A stretch of 5,819 nucleotides of DNA, taken from positions 1 through 5,819 of the forward strand of contig JANTGB010000160.1 in NCBI GenBank assembly GCA_024763115.1. Reading direction: 5' to 3'. Source of the DNA: Desulfobulbaceae bacterium (GTDB lineage: Bacteria > Desulfobacterota > Desulfobulbia > Desulfobulbales > SURF-16). How positions within the stretch are numbered: position 1 is the first letter of the stretch; the number at the start of each line of letters is the position of its first letter. The notes below the pieces were generated by a model. The model had not been told where the DNA came from. It saw only the letters and a list, made by a program, of their open reading frames with translations, and did not search any database. Positions 1 through 5,759 of this stretch are shown here, one piece after another. Position numbers and translations under genes: made by a program.

Positions 1-37
1 AGGTATATCTGATCTCCAAATTCAATCAAGCCACAAC
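1..37 (-). CRISPR. Leader-end CRISPR repeat of a type II-C array, array truncated by window edge
   Basis: Read on the minus strand, positions 37 to 2 form a 36-base unit that begins GTTGTGGCTTGATTG and ends AGATATACC. GTTGTGG is a common start for type II-C repeats of 36 bases. The decisive evidence is its complementarity to the tracrRNA anti-repeat at 5499-5524: repeat bases 1-26 pair at 23 positions, including three G-U wobbles, with mismatches only at bases 9, 10 and 14. The strand of the crRNA is therefore minus, the same as the cas genes. No second copy lies at 38-174, so this is the array end next to cas2, and the spacers continue to the left outside the window. Position 1 would be the first spacer base or a 37th repeat base. 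With one copy visible, exact repeat ends and any degeneration cannot be judged. Confidence 0.85.
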
Positions 38-174
38 CAAGGCAGTTATATCCCCTGTCACAAAAGGGATTGAGACGTTTTTTCTTCAAGAAAAACCATC
101 TCATTATCCTAAGAAACGGCCCGAACGGAGTATTTTTCAGTTTCTATTATGTCAAAGAGCTTTACAGGCGTTAA
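38..174 (-). promoter_or_regulatory. Candidate CRISPR leader between cas2 and the first repeat
   Basis: This 137-base non-coding stretch lies upstream of the first repeat in the crRNA sense. On the minus strand it carries a perfect TTGACA box (155-150). The best -10-like hexamers behind it are AATACT (134-129, 15-base spacing) or TACTCC (132-127, 17-base spacing), both imperfect. A second -10-like hexamer, TATAAC (50-45), ends seven bases before the repeat and could start transcription at the repeat itself. Two dyads are present: a hairpin with arms 70-64 and 56-50, and an 8-base AT-rich palindrome at 79-95. Position, AT-rich makeup and promoter-like boxes fit a leader where Cas1-Cas2 integrate spacers and where pre-crRNA starts. 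The alternative is that this is the array's trailing end and the true leader lies on the far side. Confidence 0.55.
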
Positions 175-513
175 TCAGAACAACTCCAACTGCCGGGGAA
201 CGCGGGGCATGAGTGTGCTGTCTATGCCCCAGAAATTTACAATATTCGAATACTGCTTGTCTGTAGCGCTTAATATGCTGACCTTGCCCTTTCCGGTGAT
301 AAAGGATTTTACCCGTTTGATATGCACATCCGCAATTTCCTTACTAACACAATGTCGAGTGTATACTGAAAACTGCATCATGGTAAAGCCGTTTTGCAGC
401 AGATTTTTTCTGAAGTTTGCGGCTGCCCTCCGTTCATTTCTGGTCTTCACCGGTAAATCGAAAAATACAAATAACCACATAATATGATAGGAGTTCAATT
501 TTTTTTGAGACAT
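175..513 (-). CDS. cas2: CRISPR-associated endoribonuclease-fold protein Cas2
   Basis: Cas2 of 112 aa forms the central dimer of the Cas1-Cas2 integrase that captures new spacers. The family's first beta strand and its conserved aspartate are seen as WLFVFFDLPVKT, with Asp19. This is followed by the RRAAANFRKNLLQNGF helix, the QFSVYTRHC strand and a basic middle region, all typical of the ferredoxin-like Cas2 fold. In type II systems the Asp is not needed for integration, and Cas2 acts mainly as a scaffold. The gene starts six bases after the cas1 stop. The first ATG (513) gives an 11-residue extension before Met12 (ATG at 480-478), where many Cas2 proteins begin, giving 101 aa. Neither start has a clear Shine-Dalgarno sequence; the close cas1 stop favours coupled initiation at 513. 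The gene ends at the leader candidate, so it is the last gene of the operon. Confidence 0.96.
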   Translation of the reverse strand: MSQKKLNSYHIMWLFVFFDLPVKTRNERRAAANFRKNLLQNGFTMMQFSVYTRHCVSKEIADVHIKRVKSFITGKGKVSILSATDKQYSNIVNFWGIDSTLMPRVPRQLELF

Positions 514-519
514 AGAGAA

Positions 520-1407
520 TCAAAATAAAGGATAGCTTACATGCCGCTGCTCACCGCCGGCAAAACAACGGGCCAGCGATGCCGTAGTCTGTGCCAATGC
601 AATCATTAAGGGTCGTTTGTTTTTTCCGATGGCCACATCGGCAGTCAGCACCTGTAATAACTCTGTTTTGTCTTCCTTGGTAAGGTTATCGTCTCTCTTC
701 TTATCTTTAATCAGGTAAACAATTTCATCGACATAAGGCCGGTATGGTTCCATTATATCATCGGCCAGGCAAAAGGCGTTGTACTTGTTGTGATGATGTA
801 TGCCTAGAGTAGGAAGCAACCCGGAGCCGGTCAATGAACGGGCCACGGCAGAGCGCAGCAGAATATAGCCGTAGTTGAGAAGGGCATTGGGAAAAGCACC
901 GTATCTTTCCCGGTTGAATTCATCTCCAAAAAGATATTTCCAGTATAACCTTGCTGCAATTCCCTCGCGGTTACTGGTATCGCCGCTCTTTACCTCCCTG
1001 GCCAGGCTGACAAGTTCTCCATAAGGTTTGTTCAGTTTTTTGAGCAGTGCCCCCTGGTTGGAGATTTTGGCCGTGACAGTCTGCTTCCACAGATTCTTTT
1101 TCAGCGGAACAGAGGCGTCTATTTGCTGCCGGAATATTTCGTTCTGCAAATGGTGGCCGTCCAGATTAAGCAACATTGATGTGGGCATGTGCTTTTCATC
1201 GCAAAAAATCACTGCGACATTGTTGGCGTTCAGGGCTGCCAGAAGCGGCATGGTGATTATAACTTGCGGATGCTCAATGACCACAAAACCAATGTCCTCA
1301 ACAGGAACAGTCCTGACCTCTTCCTTCCCTTTTCCCTGCAGCACCATCTGTCGGTTTTTATACCTCAAATAATAAGGATTGGTTATATAGATGGTTTTTT
1401 TTAACAT
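520..1407 (-). CDS. cas1: CRISPR spacer-integration nuclease Cas1, type II
   Basis: Cas1 of 295 aa is the DNA-cutting and joining subunit of the adaptation complex. It has the normal length for type II Cas1 (about 290-300 aa). The metal-binding triad is visible: Glu148 in NREGIAARLYWKYLF, a His in the GIHHHNKYNAF block (most likely His205 of 204-206), and Glu220 in LADDIMEPYRP. The N-terminal beta domain (about 1-75) includes VEDIGFVVIEHPQVIIT, and the helical catalytic domain follows. The start is the ATG three bases after the cas9 stop (TGA, GGC, ATG), so translation is probably coupled to cas9; no strong Shine-Dalgarno is seen besides GAGG overlapping the stop. Cas1-Cas2 from II-C loci usually need Cas9 and tracrRNA to select spacers beside a PAM; that is family knowledge, not seen here. 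Nothing looks truncated. Confidence 0.98.
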   Translation of the reverse strand: MLKKTIYITNPYYLRYKNRQMVLQGKGKEEVRTVPVEDIGFVVIEHPQVIITMPLLAALNANNVAVIFCDEKHMPTSMLLNLDGHHLQNEIFRQQIDASVPLKKNLWKQTVTAKISNQGALLKKLNKPYGELVSLAREVKSGDTSNREGIAARLYWKYLFGDEFNRERYGAFPNALLNYGYILLRSAVARSLTGSGLLPTLGIHHHNKYNAFCLADDIMEPYRPYVDEIVYLIKDKKRDDNLTKEDKTELLQVLTADVAIGKNKRPLMIALAQTTASLARCFAGGEQRHVSYPLF

Positions 1408-1410
1408 GCC

Positions 1411-4400
1411 TCAGGCTATACGTTTAAGTTTACCAGTTACAGATAACTCAAAATCAACACCTTCGATAAGAGCATTAAATTGCTTATGGCTCAATTTCCT
1501 TTGGGCTTTATATGATTCGTCAGACTGAAAAATTCCATCCTCAACTTTCAATTCGGAATCCGGCTTGGCTTCTTGATGAAATTTTAAAGTGATATTGCCA
1601 TACTCATAGTATTTTGAGCCTGACTTAACTCTATTCGTGGATAGTCCGATTACTTTATAAAGGCGCTTAAGTTGCATACAGGCATCCAACTCCCAGACCT
1701 CGTCAGGGTTCGTATCCCAAAGAATAACCATTGTACCAACCTTCACAACTCCCTTGACATCAACAGTCTGATCTCCAACTTTTTTTGTTTTGGGAAAAAT
1801 TGATTTGCCTTTTCGCTCTTTTGAAGAAAGTTTGAAATATTTACCGGCATCCAGAGTGTTGACCAGATGAAAATCCCGTACGATTTTACCCTTCTTGTTT
1901 TTACCCTCATAAATTGCCATAGCGTAATTTCTGTCATTTGCCACATGATAGTCTTCCTTATACGGCTTCGGCCTTTTTTTCGCCACGTCCCTCTGTTTCT
2001 TGATATGCAGAGGGTTGGTGATCATCGGCTGATAGATACGCACCTTTTTGATCGGAACAGGACTGCCGTTTTTGTTGGGCATGGCATAAAGATTTTGAAT
2101 TTTATTTTCCAGCTCATTAACCTGCTCCTCTATTAAAGTCTGCTCTCCCTTATCAGAGTTTTCAAACTGTTTCTTTAAGGAAGCAAGTTTACTTCTTAAT
2201 CCTTTCTCCTGTTTTTTGCCGTTGGCTACAATCTCCCGCACACGGTCATCAACGATATGTTTGACATCCTTGGCTTCCAGGCTGTCAAGGGGCTTTCGCA
2301 CCACATACCTGATCTGTTTTTCAACCTCGCCTTTTTTGTTGGCAACAGGCCGCTCTATGGCTCCGTAAAAGGTATCCTTATGCAGGCTTCCCCGTACTGT
2401 ATCCCCCTGCTGACAGATGGGGTTGCCGTTTTTATCTTTTTGAACTCTACCCCGTATGCGCAATTTCTTTTTACTCTGTTTTGCCAATACATCTGAAGAG
2501 TAATGGGAAACGAGGACTTCCCGTTCAAGCTCCTTTATATCCTCCGTAAAGGTGGGCCAGGGCTTTCTTGCCGAAGGTTTATTTTTTATTCCCTGAACAA
2601 AAGCGTCCTCCTGGTCATGATAAAATTCAGCCAGCCTTTCATAATTTTCCTTGGTGATGCAGGCAATGGTAACGGCGTCAATACAGTGATGAATATGATT
2701 CACCCGTTCTTTTTTGGCGTAGTTGTCTTGGAGACCCCACATTTTTCTGAAATCGGCCACCACTCGTCCCTTAACCGTATACACCTTGGAAAACAGGGTG
2801 TTGAGGTACATGCGGGAATACTTTGTAATAATACCTGTATCGACAAGTTGACTGTTTGTGAAACCGGCGGGGACATCCTGCATCTTGAAGCGTTGATATT
2901 TGCTGCGCCAGTAGTTACGTTCAAAAGTCAGCCTGTGGCGTTTTTGAATTGCCCTGTCTTTTGCCTCCTTGTCCTGGGCGCTCCGGCTGGCGCGTCTGGC
3001 CTTCTCGATATTCCGATCCAGTTTTTCATAACGTTCTTTCCATGGCTCGATCCGGGCAAGTATCCCGGCGTGCTCATTCAGCTCCGCAGGTATTTTGTTT
3101 CTTTTTACCTGCCGGTTAAAACGCGATTCGCACAGAGTTTTGTTTTCCTGAGAATTATCAAGGGACATGCTGCGGGGGATGGTATGTTCAATATCGTATT
3201 TAGGGGCTGCACCCAGGAAATCGGCAAGGCCTATTTGTTTGCCCGTGTAAAGACATATGTGTTTTTGTTCTTCCCACAACTGATATTTGAGAATTTCATC
3301 ATCCTCAGGTTCGCGACTGATACCAACGGCATCAAAGTGTTCCTTTATCCTTTTTGCATACTCTGCGCGTTTGCCCTCCCTGTCTCGCTGCCAAAACTGT
3401 AACGCCTTTCTTTCATTGGCGTTTTTCAGGTCACGGGCCATTTCTATATGTACCCTGGTGTTGCCGTCCACAAGGTCATTTTTTATCAACTCGTTAATCA
3501 CCCTGCGCAACTGATGAAGGGCGCGCATGGCCATAGGATTGCGAACAGAGGGAACCAGCGGGCTGTTAAGGTATAAACGTCCGTCATCTCCACGGCGGGA
3601 AGCCTTGAACACCTCCAGGGCAGAGGGGTGGTAGAGCCGTTCGAGAGTTTCGGACTCAACTCCGAACATCCCGTTGATCCAGGCTTTTACTCTTTCGTCA
3701 ATGCGCTGAACCTTGACAAACTCCCCAAGCCCCCTGTTTTTCCTCATTTGCTCCTGTAAAATTGTTATCCCCCTATTTCGAAGTCTATCCCTTTTTTCTT
3801 CGTCAAAGTCGTTATAGCTGTTTTCTCCAACAAGTTTCTTCAGACGTTCAATAAACTCTACGCGCAAATAGTTTTCCTGGCCGGGACTCCATTTATTTCC
3901 GCTATCACGGTAGCTTTTGATTATTCTGTTTACCGCCTCTATGATTTGTTTCTCTTCGTTTTGGCGCAGAATAATATCGTGTATCTTTTCCAGAATGCGC
4001 TTCCGGTTTTCTTCCTTCTCCCAGATTTCCGCAGGAATAACGCTTTTCATATTGGCAAGGAAGACAGCATGAGAGTAGATAAGGCCCTGCCTCAGCCAGG
4101 GCAGGATTTTATTAATTGCTTTCAGGCTGAGGGAGGCGTAATCTCTTTTAAGTTTAATCTTGCAGAACTTTTCCGTCTGTTCGTCATCTAGATCCAGACG
4201 CTTCCCGACAAAATCAGCAAGCCTGTTATTAGAATCAAAGGTATTGAGAACGTGCCAGATATCGTGAATGTCAATACAGGATGGTTTGTTATCCCTTTCC
4301 CGCGTATACTCAAAGCGTATCTCCATAAATTCCTCGCCAAAGAGTGCCTTGAGCTGGGCGGAAACCGGACAACCGCTCACCGTGGTCTTCATGTGAAAGT

Positions 4401-5430
4401 TGAAGATATAATCTCCCGGCGCCCTGGTATCCCTGTAAAACCTGTAACGTTTTTTGGGGGCAAGATTTTTGGCAATGTCTTCAAAGTCAAACTGTTCTTT
4501 TGACTTTCTGAAAAAGAGCGGCATGATTTTTTCTCGCTCCACATCAGTGAGAAAGCGCAGCTTGTCGTCATCAGGAGTTTGTATCTTGATATTGTTGACA
4601 AAGGAGAGCATTCGGTACTCTTCAAACTCGGGTCTGGAGACCGCGCAACGGGGCTTTTTAGGCTCAAAGACGCATTTGCCGACCAATCCCTTTTGTGATT
4701 TAAGGGGCCGTTGATAGAAAATAGCCTTATGAACGGCAGCGATAAATTCATCCGGTAGTTGCTGCACTTCACAGATTCGTTGAAACTCCTGAAGGTAATG
4801 CTCTTTGCGGTCGGTATAATGATGTCGAATTTTTTCGCCCTTCAGGTACTTTTGATAAAAATACTGTCCTAATGTCTTGTCGCCCTTGGCCTCGCTGATT
4901 TCAGATATTCCTTGTTTCACCTTTCCGTCAATCTCTATTGTCGAGTCCAGGCGGTTGCTCAAAAAACCACGGCGTTGGGCCATGTGATACAGGGCTCTGC
5001 CGATTTTGAAGCGACCCGCCCGGTTTTCAAGGTTGAGCTGTTTTGTTACGGCAAGGTTTCTGAAATAATAGGGATTTTTGGTTTGATCGCCTGTGCGCTG
5101 CCAGTTGCGAAAAGAATCGTTTTGCGGATAGATTTTCTTGTAACGCCAGTTGTTAAGTTCTTCGGCGCTTAGTTCCGGGCAAAAGCCGAATTTTGACAAA
5201 ACTTTCAGTGTTTCAATTTTACGCAGCTTGCGCCTGAATTTTATTCTGCGAGCACTACGGTATCCGGTGCGCTCGGCAGCCCTGGAACTTTCTCTGCCCT
5301 TTTCAATTTTCACCCCTTCCTGGAAGAGACGAACTCCTTTATCCTTCAGGTAAAACTTCCGTCCTATTTTTTCTATTACAGCCCAGCCTATGCTGTTGGT
5401 TCCAAGGTCAAGCCCAAGTATTACAGTCAT
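1411..5430 (-). CDS. cas9: Large type II-C CRISPR effector nuclease Cas9
   Basis: Cas9 of 1339 aa is the RNA-guided nuclease that cuts both target strands using crRNA plus tracrRNA. Domains in order: RuvC-I (ILGLDLGTNSIGWAV, Asp8); arginine-rich bridge helix (about 46-80); REC lobe (about 80-650) with the FYQRPLKSQKGLVGKC block at 238-253 seen in large II-C proteins; RuvC-II (RVHIEMARDL, Glu663); HNH (YDIEHTIPRS, Glu748-His749, and Asn763); RuvC-III (HIHHCIDAVTIA, His915 and Asp918); then a wedge/PAM-interacting part (about 1000-1339). Residues 1074-1114 look like a coiled-coil spacer. All catalytic residues are present. The length exceeds the compact II-C enzymes of Neisseria (1082 aa) and Campylobacter (984 aa), and much of the extra length is in the REC lobe. 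The ATG at 5430 puts RuvC-I at residue 4 as in the family. It is the first gene of the operon, with cas1 three bases downstream. PAM preference cannot be read from sequence alone. Confidence 0.98.
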   Translation of the reverse strand: MTVILGLDLGTNSIGWAVIEKIGRKFYLKDKGVRLFQEGVKIEKGRESSRAAERTGYRSARRIKFRRKLRKIETLKVLSKFGFCPELSAEELNNWRYKKIYPQNDSFRNWQRTGDQTKNPYYFRNLAVTKQLNLENRAGRFKIGRALYHMAQRRGFLSNRLDSTIEIDGKVKQGISEISEAKGDKTLGQYFYQKYLKGEKIRHHYTDRKEHYLQEFQRICEVQQLPDEFIAAVHKAIFYQRPLKSQKGLVGKCVFEPKKPRCAVSRPEFEEYRMLSFVNNIKIQTPDDDKLRFLTDVEREKIMPLFFRKSKEQFDFEDIAKNLAPKKRYRFYRDTRAPGDYIFNFHMKTTVSGCPVSAQLKALFGEEFMEIRFEYTRERDNKPSCIDIHDIWHVLNTFDSNNRLADFVGKRLDLDDEQTEKFCKIKLKRDYASLSLKAINKILPWLRQGLIYSHAVFLANMKSVIPAEIWEKEENRKRILEKIHDIILRQNEEKQIIEAVNRIIKSYRDSGNKWSPGQENYLRVEFIERLKKLVGENSYNDFDEEKRDRLRNRGITILQEQMRKNRGLGEFVKVQRIDERVKAWINGMFGVESETLERLYHPSALEVFKASRRGDDGRLYLNSPLVPSVRNPMAMRALHQLRRVINELIKNDLVDGNTRVHIEMARDLKNANERKALQFWQRDREGKRAEYAKRIKEHFDAVGISREPEDDEILKYQLWEEQKHICLYTGKQIGLADFLGAAPKYDIEHTIPRSMSLDNSQENKTLCESRFNRQVKRNKIPAELNEHAGILARIEPWKERYEKLDRNIEKARRASRSAQDKEAKDRAIQKRHRLTFERNYWRSKYQRFKMQDVPAGFTNSQLVDTGIITKYSRMYLNTLFSKVYTVKGRVVADFRKMWGLQDNYAKKERVNHIHHCIDAVTIACITKENYERLAEFYHDQEDAFVQGIKNKPSARKPWPTFTEDIKELEREVLVSHYSSDVLAKQSKKKLRIRGRVQKDKNGNPICQQGDTVRGSLHKDTFYGAIERPVANKKGEVEKQIRYVVRKPLDSLEAKDVKHIVDDRVREIVANGKKQEKGLRSKLASLKKQFENSDKGEQTLIEEQVNELENKIQNLYAMPNKNGSPVPIKKVRIYQPMITNPLHIKKQRDVAKKRPKPYKEDYHVANDRNYAMAIYEGKNKKGKIVRDFHLVNTLDAGKYFKLSSKERKGKSIFPKTKKVGDQTVDVKGVVKVGTMVILWDTNPDEVWELDACMQLKRLYKVIGLSTNRVKSGSKYYEYGNITLKFHQEAKPDSELKVEDGIFQSDESYKAQRKLSHKQFNALIEGVDFELSVTGKLKRIA

Positions 5431-5439
5431 GCCGTATTT

Positions 5440-5444
5440 CCCTC
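5440..5444 (-). promoter_or_regulatory. Ribosome binding site of cas9
   Basis: On the minus strand GAGGG lies nine bases before the ATG at 5430-5428. This is a good Shine-Dalgarno match at a usable distance and supports the chosen cas9 start. It is the only clear ribosome binding site in the operon; cas1 and cas2 seem to depend on coupling. Confidence 0.6.
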
Positions 5445-5500
5445 AATTGAACTCTTGCATTATTAGTTTGGTTAGATTAAACTTTTAGTTAAGATTAAAT
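5445..5500. promoter_or_regulatory. Divergent cas9 / tracrRNA control region with a direct repeat
   Basis: This AT-rich stretch separates the cas9 start from the tracrRNA anti-repeat and must hold or border the promoters of both. On the minus strand AATAAT (5464-5459) matches five of six -10 bases and would give a leader RNA of about 20 bases for cas9, but no good -35 is found at 16-18 bases. An alternative, GTGACA (5521-5516) with TTAATC (5498-5493) at 17 bases, lies inside the anti-repeat. On the plus strand no convincing promoter for the tracrRNA is seen; TAGATT (5473-5478) is the best -10-like match and TTGAAC (5447-5452) lies 20 bases upstream of it. A direct repeat, GTTAGATTAAA (5471-5481) and GTTAAGATTAAA (5488-5499), is spaced by about 17 bases and could be an operator. 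Promoter positions are guesses. Confidence 0.35.
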
Positions 5501-5524
5501 CTCCAAATTTTATCTTGTCACAAT
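5499..5524 (+). repeat. Anti-repeat of the tracrRNA
   Basis: These 26 bases are the imperfect complement of crRNA repeat bases 1-26 (window positions 37-12 on the minus strand). Paired runs are repeat bases 1-8, 11-13 and 15-26, with G-U wobbles at 1, 7 and 15, a double U-U mismatch at 9-10 and a single U-U at 14. The shared core ATCTCCAAATT is identical at 12-22 and 5499-5509. Beyond base 26 only scattered pairing continues. Confidence 0.9.
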
Positions 5525-5553
5525 AAGGCCAAGTGCCGAAGGCGAAAGCCTAT

Positions 5554-5584
5554 ACTCCTGCCTCCCCGGTGGGAGTTTTTTTTT
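5554..5584 (+). terminator. Rho-independent terminator of the tracrRNA
   Basis: A nine-pair stem, ACTCCTGCC (5554-5562) with GGTGGGAGT (5568-5576), has two G-U wobbles and a TCCCC loop. A run of T residues through 5584 follows. The hairpin also forms the 3' stem-loop of the tracrRNA bound by Cas9. The opposite strand would have an A run after the hairpin, so it works on the plus strand only. Confidence 0.88.
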
Positions 5585-5759
5585 GCGACAGTGTTAATTC
5601 AGCCGACGCAAAAGGCCGCGTGACTGATTAGCCCGTTGGATTGCAAGTATCATGAAACTTTAGGGGACAAAGGAACTGCTTTCTCTGCGGACAATGAAAA
5701 CAGACGGATAAAAAATTTAAGTGGCTATCCAGTTAACGCAAGTGGATACCCCGTAAAAT
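5585..5759. other. Non-coding stretch beyond the tracrRNA
   Basis: No open frame with a plausible start and coding character is seen on either strand. An inverted repeat, TTTTGCG (5581-5587) with CGCAAAA (5607-5613), begins within the tracrRNA T run. A second, imperfect one is at 5723-5751. Nothing else is recognised. Confidence 0.5.
5710..5752 (-). terminator. Weak candidate terminator for a minus-strand gene entering from the right
   Basis: On the minus strand GGGTATCC (5751-5744) can pair with GGATAGCC (5730-5723) with one G-G mismatch and a 13-base loop. The stem is followed by ACTTAAA and six Ts (5715-5710). The T run is displaced from the stem and the stem is imperfect, so this is weak. 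Its place just after the possible gene end at 5760 gives some support. Confidence 0.3.

Larger units (their letters stand above)
5489..5584 (+). ncRNA. tracrRNA of the type II-C system
   Basis: The trans-activating RNA pairs with the crRNA repeat and anchors it in Cas9. The anti-repeat runs from about 5499 to 5524 and ends CACAAT. It is followed directly by AAGGCC, the same ACAATAAGGCC junction known from the Neisseria meningitidis tracrRNA. Next come a small nexus-like hairpin (GGC 5527-5529 with GCC 5535-5537), a hairpin AGGC 5540-5543 with GCCT 5548-5551 closed by a GAAA tetraloop, and a strong terminator hairpin ending in nine Ts. The gene is divergent from cas9, unlike the repeat-sense strand of the array. 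The 3' end is well defined by the terminator. The 5' end is uncertain: a primary transcript may start further upstream (about 5460-5490), and the mature form after RNase III would begin inside the anti-repeat. Confidence 0.9.

Noticed and set aside
2..12. Repeat-borne promoter like that of Neisseria (-10 box at the repeat's 3' end)
   Set aside because: The repeat ends AGATATACC, which lacks the TGnTACAAT form; TATACC matches only four -10 bases, and no other repeat copy is visible to test it.
66..76. GGGATTGAGAC, resembling the end of a type I or III CRISPR repeat
   Set aside because: Only one copy is present, it overlaps the leader hairpin, and it does not match the tracrRNA. The repeat at 2-37 explains the array.
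79..95. Palindrome considered as a terminator for the cas operon
   Set aside because: The stem is all A/T except one G-C pair and has a one-base centre, so it would not form a stable terminator hairpin.
149..487. Plus-strand open frame opposite cas2
   Set aside because: It overlaps a clear Cas2 in antisense, and its product has no recognisable fold or ribosome site.
2503..3402. Long plus-strand open frame of 299 codons opposite cas9
   Set aside because: It is antisense to the HNH/RuvC-III half of an unmistakable Cas9, and its translation resembles no protein family I know. It reads as a shadow frame.
1411..5430. Possible frameshift or dead nuclease site in Cas9
   Set aside because: The frame is open throughout and all RuvC and HNH residues are found in their normal motifs.
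5585..5759. A small gene, csn2 or cas4 upstream of the tracrRNA
   Set aside because: Stops occur often in all frames and no start with a ribosome site opens a meaningful frame.
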